From JAKJEP01 sp964580995 (GTDB lineage Bacteria; Planctomycetota; Phycisphaerae; Sedimentisphaerales; SM23-30), in the NCBI GenBank assembly GCA_964580995.1, contig CAZOMV010000143.1:1-10075 (forward strand): a stretch of DNA of 10,075 nt. Direction: 5' to 3'. This document shows positions 6,854 to 10,075 of the stretch, piece by piece. The stretch's first letter is position 1. Each line of letters starts with the position of its first letter. The notes under the pieces were generated by a model, which was not told the DNA's origin, searched no databases, and saw nothing but the letters and a program-made list of their open reading frames with translations. A program made the position numbers and the translations under genes.

Positions 6854-7957
6854 ATGTTAAACAAATGGTTAAATGCTGATTCCTTCCTGGAAAAAATCGA
6901 GCAGAAAATCCAGGCGAAGACGCGGCTGGGATTCGAGGACGGGATGACTTTGTACCAGTCACCAGACCTTTTTACCCTAGGACAACTTGCCCAGCAGACG
7001 GCACGGGGAAAAAACGGAAATGCCTGTTATTACAGTATTAACCTACATATTCATTATACCAACATCTGCGTTAATGGCTGCCGGTTTTGCGGTTTTTCGC
7101 GGACGGCGGAGGCTGCTGATGCTTATGTCCTTACTGCCGAGGAAGTTGCGGCACAGGCGGAAGAGGCCTGGGGCGGCGGGGCGACGGAAGTCCATATCGT
7201 CGGGGGAATTCATCCGGAATTGCCGCTTCATTACTATCTGGAAATGGTCGGGAAAATCCATCAGAAATGTCCTGGGCTGCATGTTAAAGCCTTTACTGCC
7301 ACGGAGATACAAAACATGGGGGAAAGGGCGGGAAAGACTATAGCTGAAGTCCTGTCGCGGCTGAGGGAGGCGGGGCTGGGGTCGCTGCCGGGGGGCGGGG
7401 CGGAAATATTGAGCGAGGGGTATTTTCGTGAAAACTGCCCTAAAAAGGCTGGGCCGGGGCAGTGGCTGGCGGTACATGCGGCCGCCCATAGGCTTGGCAT
7501 AATGACCAATGCCACAATGCTTTACGGTTATACGGAGTCGCTGGAGGAGAGGGTTGGCCATCTGCTGAAGCTGCGGGAGGCGCAAGATCAATCGCTGCAA
7601 GAGGATAAGGGGCATTTTCAATGTTTTGTCCCGCTGCCGTACATCCCCCCGGTCGGGTCCGGCCAGGAGAAAAACATCGACGCCATTTCCGACCTGAAGA
7701 CGATTGCCATCAGCCGCCTGCTGCTCGATAACTTCAATCATATCAAGGCTTTCTGGCCCATGCTGGGGGTCAATCTGGCCCAGGTGGCGCTGGCTTTTGG
7801 GGCGGATGACCTGGACGGCACGGTAGAACAATACGAGATCGTCCCCCAGCAGAACGGACGAGCGAGCCTTGCCGCGGGGACCATCCGGCGGCTGATAGCT
7901 GAGGCTGGACTTAGCCCCGTCCAGCGCAGCCCCTTCTATCAGCCGATTGGTCAGTGA
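6854..7957 (+). CDS. mqnE: Aminofutalosine synthase, radical SAM
   Basis: MqnE joins S-adenosylmethionine-derived adenosyl radical chemistry to the chorismate-derived enolpyruvyl benzoate to make aminofutalosine, early in the futalosine route to menaquinone. The 367 residues include the radical SAM cluster motif CVNGCRFC (C72, C76, C79) in HYTNICVNGCRFCGFSR. Family blocks follow: GATEVHIVGGIHPELPLHYY, VKAFTATEIQNM, GLGSLPGGGAEIL, NATMLYGYTESLEERV, FVPLPYIPP, and GVNLAQVALAFGADDLDGTV, the last being characteristic of MqnE rather than MqnC or CofH. Length is typical. The ATG is the earliest possible start, because an in-frame TAA (6842-6844) lies inside the -10 box, and the N-terminus (KWLNADSFLEKIEQKI) aligns with the usual family beginning. 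The gene is divergent from nrdJ and stands alone: no mqnA, B, C or D is in the window, so the pathway is presumably scattered. Confidence 0.94.
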   Translation: MLNKWLNADSFLEKIEQKIQAKTRLGFEDGMTLYQSPDLFTLGQLAQQTARGKNGNACYYSINLHIHYTNICVNGCRFCGFSRTAEAADAYVLTAEEVAAQAEEAWGGGATEVHIVGGIHPELPLHYYLEMVGKIHQKCPGLHVKAFTATEIQNMGERAGKTIAEVLSRLREAGLGSLPGGGAEILSEGYFRENCPKKAGPGQWLAVHAAAHRLGIMTNATMLYGYTESLEERVGHLLKLREAQDQSLQEDKGHFQCFVPLPYIPPVGSGQEKNIDAISDLKTIAISRLLLDNFNHIKAFWPMLGVNLAQVALAFGADDLDGTVEQYEIVPQQNGRASLAAGTIRRLIAEAGLSPVQRSPFYQPIGQ

Positions 7958-7980
7958 CTATAAGTCGTTATTTTTTGTTT
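7953..7980 (+). terminator. Weak intrinsic terminator after mqnE
   Basis: GACT (7956-7959) pairs with AGTC (7963-7966) around a 3-base loop, and the stem extends with two G-U pairs and one A-U pair (7953-7955 with 7967-7969). A U-rich tract (7968-7980, six U in a row at 7971-7976) follows. The stem overlaps the mqnE stop codon and is weak. Confidence 0.4.
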
Positions 7981-8120
7981 GGTAACTTTGCTGTAAGTGC
8001 TTATTTTACATAGAAATTGATAGTCCGATAATAAAGTAGGGATTATAACGATTTTAACGGTTGGGTAAGATTTTTGGTAAGATGGGAAAGAAATTTGGTA
8101 ATTTGTAACGGTTAGGGTGA

Positions 8121-8216
8121 GTTGGTAAATGTTGAACAAAATATAGTAAAAGATGAATAAAGTGATGTAAAAGTATAGTAAAAGGCGTGCAAAGTTGAGT
8201 AAAAGTGCAGTAAAAG
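8121..8216 (+). repeat. Phased 10-11-base repeat array, unit NNNNGTAAAAG
   Basis: GTAA cores begin at 8125, 8146, 8167, 8178, 8199 and 8210: steps of 21, 21, 11, 21 and 11, multiples of about 10.6 bases. The skipped positions hold degenerate units (around 8134, 8155 and 8189, the last GCAAAG). The best block, 8163-8216, is five back-to-back units of 10-11 bases sharing GTAAAAG with four variable bases between boxes. Looser GTAA boxes continue upstream (7982, 7993, 8065, 8077, 8098, 8105), and an inverted box TTTTTAC closes the array at 8224-8230. The 11-base unit shifts frame continually, so it is not coding. Phased A-tracts predict bent DNA; repeated protein binding is the other option. Confidence 0.7.
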
Positions 8217-8323
8217 TGGATGGTTTTTACACGTGGCATTTTAATTTGGGCGAGAATTTAGGCGGGAAAGATTATCCATGTTTCCCAGATTGACTTTGGT
8301 AAGATGGAATAGAGAGACAAACT

Positions 8324-8350
8324 CTAAATCCTAATATCTAAATTCTAAAC
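8324..8350 (+). repeat. Four heptamers of CTAAAT type
   Basis: CTAAATC, CTAATAT, CTAAATT and CTAAAC (8324, 8331, 8338, 8345) follow one another without gaps. The block directly precedes the palindrome at 8360-8381 and together they look like one dispersed intergenic element. Confidence 0.55.
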
Positions 8351-8359
8351 AATGTCAAT

Positions 8360-8381
8360 TTTTGAAATTCGAATTTCAAAA
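8360..8381. repeat. 22-base perfect palindrome
   Basis: The sequence centred between 8370 and 8371 is self-complementary over 11 bases each side (half site TTTTGAAATTC, no loop). The first mismatch is the pair 8359/8382. It could be a dimeric protein site or part of a mobile repeat. Related AATTTCAAAA/AAATTCAAAATG text continues to about 8411. Confidence 0.7.
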
Positions 8382-8455
8382 CAAAAAAATGACAGAGCAA
8401 AATTCAAAATGAGAAGAGGGGAAATTTTGAACAAAAGAGAACAAAGGCAGGGAAG

Positions 8456-8522
8456 GGGGCAGGCACAGCCTGCGGCGAGTTCGCAGCGGGTGTTTGCCCC
8501 AATCGACGCTTCCGCTGGAAGC
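8456..8522 (+). repeat. GC-rich multi-hairpin segment
   Basis: GCAGGC (8459-8464) pairs with GCCTGC (8468-8473); GCGA (8475-8478) with TCGC (8481-8484); an outer GGGGCA (8456-8461) could pair with TGCCCC (8495-8500) as an alternative; and GCTTCC (8508-8513) pairs with GGAAGC (8517-8522). The segment is sharply GC-richer than its flanks. No U-run follows, so it is not a terminator. It may be a REP/MITE-like repeat or a structured RNA. Confidence 0.5.
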
Positions 8523-8664
8523 TGGGGATGCCAAGTCGGTGGGGAAAGGGGTGTGAGAATAAAATAGGGTAATTTTTTGTGATGTGTAATAGAAGAGGCG
8601 GAAAGAAGTTATGCGTAATTTTGTAAATAAGTATGTTTTTATATAAACAAAATTATATTTATAT

Positions 8665-8692
8665 TTGACAATTGAAAAATATGGGGTATAAT
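8665..8692 (+). promoter_or_regulatory. Consensus promoter upstream of the GLUG gene
   Basis: TTGACA (8665-8670), a 16-base spacer and TATAAT (8687-8692) match the sigma70 consensus at all twelve hexamer positions. The start point would be near 8699, leaving about 250 bases of leader before the ATG at 8950. Confidence 0.75.
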
Positions 8693-8709
8693 GTAGGAAA
8701 GGATTATGG

Positions 8710-8738
8710 TTGCAGAGGGACGGCAAAGATATTATAAT
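8710..8738 (+). promoter_or_regulatory. Second tandem promoter upstream of the GLUG gene
   Basis: TTGCAG (8710-8715), a 17-base spacer and perfect TATAAT (8733-8738) form a second candidate 46 bases downstream of the consensus promoter, with a start near 8745. Confidence 0.4.
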
Positions 8739-8883
8739 GGGTTTTGTCGCAGGAAGAATGGGTTGTTTCGTGTTTTGTTATGGATGGCAGTCCGGTCAGG
8801 AAGACTTGTTGGTTATTGCGTTTATATGGAATGATAGTAAATTGTTGAATAGAAAGAAGTTATGGTGGTTTTGGGAGAAATGA
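8737..8883 (+). CDS. Possible 48-residue small ORF in the leader
   Basis: An uninterrupted frame from ATG 8737 to TGA 8881-8883 lies between the promoters and the GLUG gene. Its C-terminus is strikingly aromatic (KKLWWFWEK) and residues 23-31 are hydrophobic. The first ATG has no good ribosome site; an inner ATG at 8758 has AGGA three bases upstream and would give 41 residues. It resembles nothing I recognise and may be chance. If translated it could be a leader peptide or a small membrane-associated protein. Confidence 0.2.
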   Translation: MGFVAGRMGCFVFCYGWQSGQEDLLVIAFIWNDSKLLNRKKLWWFWEK

Positions 8884-8939
8884 GCCTGATTCCGGGGCCT
8901 TGGCGGAAAGGTCGGGAAATAAAGAGTTAGATTGAGATT

Positions 8940-8944
8940 GGAGG
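8940..8944 (+). promoter_or_regulatory. Ribosome binding site of the GLUG gene
   Basis: GGAGG lies 5 bases before ATG 8950 and is the best Shine-Dalgarno in the window. It fixes the start directly in front of a typical signal peptide. Confidence 0.8.
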
Positions 8945-8949
8945 TTACG

Positions 8950-10075
8950 ATGAAAGATTTGGGGTTTCAGAAACGAGCGGGATTTATATTATTGGTGGTT
9001 TTGGGGATGGTGCTGCCGGTTTATGGGCAATATGGGCCGGGGACGGGGGAGCCGGATGATCCGTATCAGATCTGGGATCCGAATCAGATGAATGCCATCG
9101 GGGCGAATCCGGGAGATTGGGGGAAGTGTTTTAAGCTAATGGCCAATATTGATATGTCAAGATTTACCGGGACGCAGTATAAGATTATTGGCCATGAAAG
9201 TATTCCATTTACCGGTACATTTGACGGCAACAGGCATGTTATAAGTAATCTAACCTATACGATAATCTCATTTAAACTTTATGTCGGTCTGTTTGGACGT
9301 ACCTATAACGCCACGATACAAAATCTGGATTTAGAAAATGTCTCACTCTCAACCGGTGGCTTTAGTGTCGGCGGGCTGGTGGGGGAAAATGATGGTACGA
9401 TTACCGGCTGTCATGCAATTGGTTTTGTTACTGGTATCGCGGGTGTCGGTGGGTTGGTGGGAAGCAATGGTGGAACAATTACCGATTGCTATGCGACCGG
9501 TTCGGTTAGCGGGCAAATCAGAGTGGGAGGTCTGGCAGGTTCGAGTGGGGGTGGGGAAGAGGGTGGTTGTCCTAGGATTACTGACTGTTATGCAACCGGT
9601 TCGGTTAGCGGAGGGGACGAAGTGGGTGGGCTGGTAGGATCGCATGGATGGGAAGGAATGTCCTGTAGTAGTAGAATCACGGGCTGCTATGCGAGCGGTT
9701 CGGTCAGCGGTAATAATTACGTCGGCGGACTGGTAGGGAAGAATTATTTCAGTCCGATCGAATGGAGTTATGCGAGCGGTTCGGTTACCGGCAATAATTA
9801 TGTCGGTGGACTAGGGGGGCATCTTACCAGTGCTATCAAAGAGAGTTATGCGACAGGATTGGTCAATGGAAGAGGCAGCTATATCGGCGGATTGGCAGGA
9901 TGTCTTAATTCTGGGACAATTATCGGCTGTTTTTGGGACATGAAAAGTAGCGGGATGACAGACGGAGTGGGGAATCAGAACCCGGATCCGAATGGGGTGG
10001 TGGGGTTGGATACGGCGGATATGATGACGCTGGGGACGTTTACGGGGGCGGGGTGGGATTTTACGGAGGGGGATG
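8950..10075 (+). CDS. Secreted GLUG-repeat protein, 3' end beyond the window
   Basis: The frame is open from ATG 8950 to the last base (375 codons). Residues 1-26 form a signal peptide: basic QKR, a hydrophobic core FILLVVLGMVL and a VYG/Q cleavage site. The mature start, GTGEPDDPYQI then MNAIGANPGDWGKCFKLMANIDMS, and FTGTFDGNRHVISNL are the usual N-terminal block of GLUG proteins. Eight repeats begin with V/I-G-G/L-L-x-G at residues about 112, 140, 166, 192, 225, 258, 285 and 312, each continuing with a thr/ile strand and typically C-Y-A-T/S-G-S-V-S-G. The set closes with GCFWD and TFTGAGWDF (about 325-372). Such repeats are thought to stack as a parallel beta solenoid in surface or exported adhesin-like proteins. 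The function is unknown. The missing end may carry an anchoring or sorting domain. Codons are rich in GGG, GCG and CCG, unlike gene 230-1597. Confidence 0.9.
   Translation, partial: MKDLGFQKRAGFILLVVLGMVLPVYGQYGPGTGEPDDPYQIWDPNQMNAIGANPGDWGKCFKLMANIDMSRFTGTQYKIIGHESIPFTGTFDGNRHVISNLTYTIISFKLYVGLFGRTYNATIQNLDLENVSLSTGGFSVGGLVGENDGTITGCHAIGFVTGIAGVGGLVGSNGGTITDCYATGSVSGQIRVGGLAGSSGGGEEGGCPRITDCYATGSVSGGDEVGGLVGSHGWEGMSCSSRITGCYASGSVSGNNYVGGLVGKNYFSPIEWSYASGSVTGNNYVGGLGGHLTSAIKESYATGLVNGRGSYIGGLAGCLNSGTIIGCFWDMKSSGMTDGVGNQNPDPNGVVGLDTADMMTLGTFTGAGWDFTEGD

Larger units (their letters stand above)
7958..8949. other. Nearly 1 kb without a convincing gene, rich in repeats and structure
   Basis: No reading frame here looks like a conserved protein. 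The 71-codon plus frame (8352-8567) and the 116-codon minus frame (8376-8726) both run over palindromes and hairpins and are treated as spurious. In order the gap holds GTAA boxes starting at 7982, a dense 11-base-period array (8121-8216), a heptamer array (8324-8350), a 22-base palindrome (8360-8381), a GC-rich hairpin cluster (8456-8522), an AT-rich stretch (8570-8664), and tandem promoters (8665-8692 and 8710-8738). A leader of about 250 bases with one possible small frame (8737-8883) then leads to the GLUG gene. Confidence 0.6.

Noticed and set aside
7043..7831. 262-codon open frame antisense to mqnE
   Set aside because: It mirrors the GC-rich mqnE codons, has low-complexity Arg/Pro/Gln-rich text and no domain. 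The sense strand encodes a complete recognisable enzyme.
8121..8216. CRISPR array
   Set aside because: The repeats are 7-base boxes with 4-base spacers, far below CRISPR repeat and spacer lengths, and no cas gene is near.
8352..8726. Overlapping frames of 71 codons (plus) and 116 codons (minus)
   Set aside because: Both translate the palindrome and GC hairpin block. Composition changes abruptly inside each frame, so repeat DNA explains them better than genes.

Overview
The window looks like a chromosomal stretch from a planctomycete-like bacterium, probably of the Phycisphaerae type. The best pointer is the incomplete gene at the right end. It encodes a secreted GLUG-repeat protein whose N-terminus (GTGEPDDPYQI, MNAIGANPGDW, ANIDMS) and C-terminal block (CFWD, GAGWDF) match the style of the large GLUG families I associate with these genomes. 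A lone futalosine-pathway menaquinone gene and a B12-dependent ribonucleotide reductase fit but do not prove this. No phage, IS, CRISPR, tRNA or rRNA was recognised.

Layout. (1) 1-2414, plus strand: tandem promoters and a structured leader, then an AT-rich gene with a TTG start for a HELAHH metalloprotease-like protein with C-terminal TPR-like repeats. One base later starts a SpoU/TrmH-family 2'-O-ribose RNA methyltransferase. (2) 2434-4407, minus strand, convergent with the first pair: a SpoIIE/RsbU-type PP2C serine phosphatase followed by rodA, 18 bases apart and probably one operon. (3) 4408-4832: a 425-base non-coding gap with a strong UUCG-tetraloop terminator. (4) 4833-6719, minus strand: a compact class II ribonucleotide reductase (nrdJ). 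(5) 6720-6853: a divergent promoter region in which both -10 boxes lie 8-9 bases from the start codons, predicting leaderless mRNAs. (6) 6854-7957, plus strand: mqnE, aminofutalosine synthase. (7) 7958-8949: about 1 kb without a convincing gene but with much structure: an 11-base-period array of GTAAAAG boxes, a CTAAA-type heptamer array, a 22-base perfect palindrome, a GC-rich multi-hairpin segment and two tandem promoters. (8) 8950 to the window end, plus strand: the GLUG protein, open at the right edge.

The genes do not form one pathway. They are housekeeping functions (RNA modification, cell-wall elongation, dNTP synthesis, menaquinone synthesis) plus one unfamiliar protease/TPR protein and one surface or secreted repeat protein. 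The most unusual material is non-coding: the helically phased GTAAAAG array, which has a smaller look-alike at the phosphatase start, the composite repeat element at 8324-8522, and the leaderless nrdJ/mqnE arrangement. I did not find a clear new multi-gene system.
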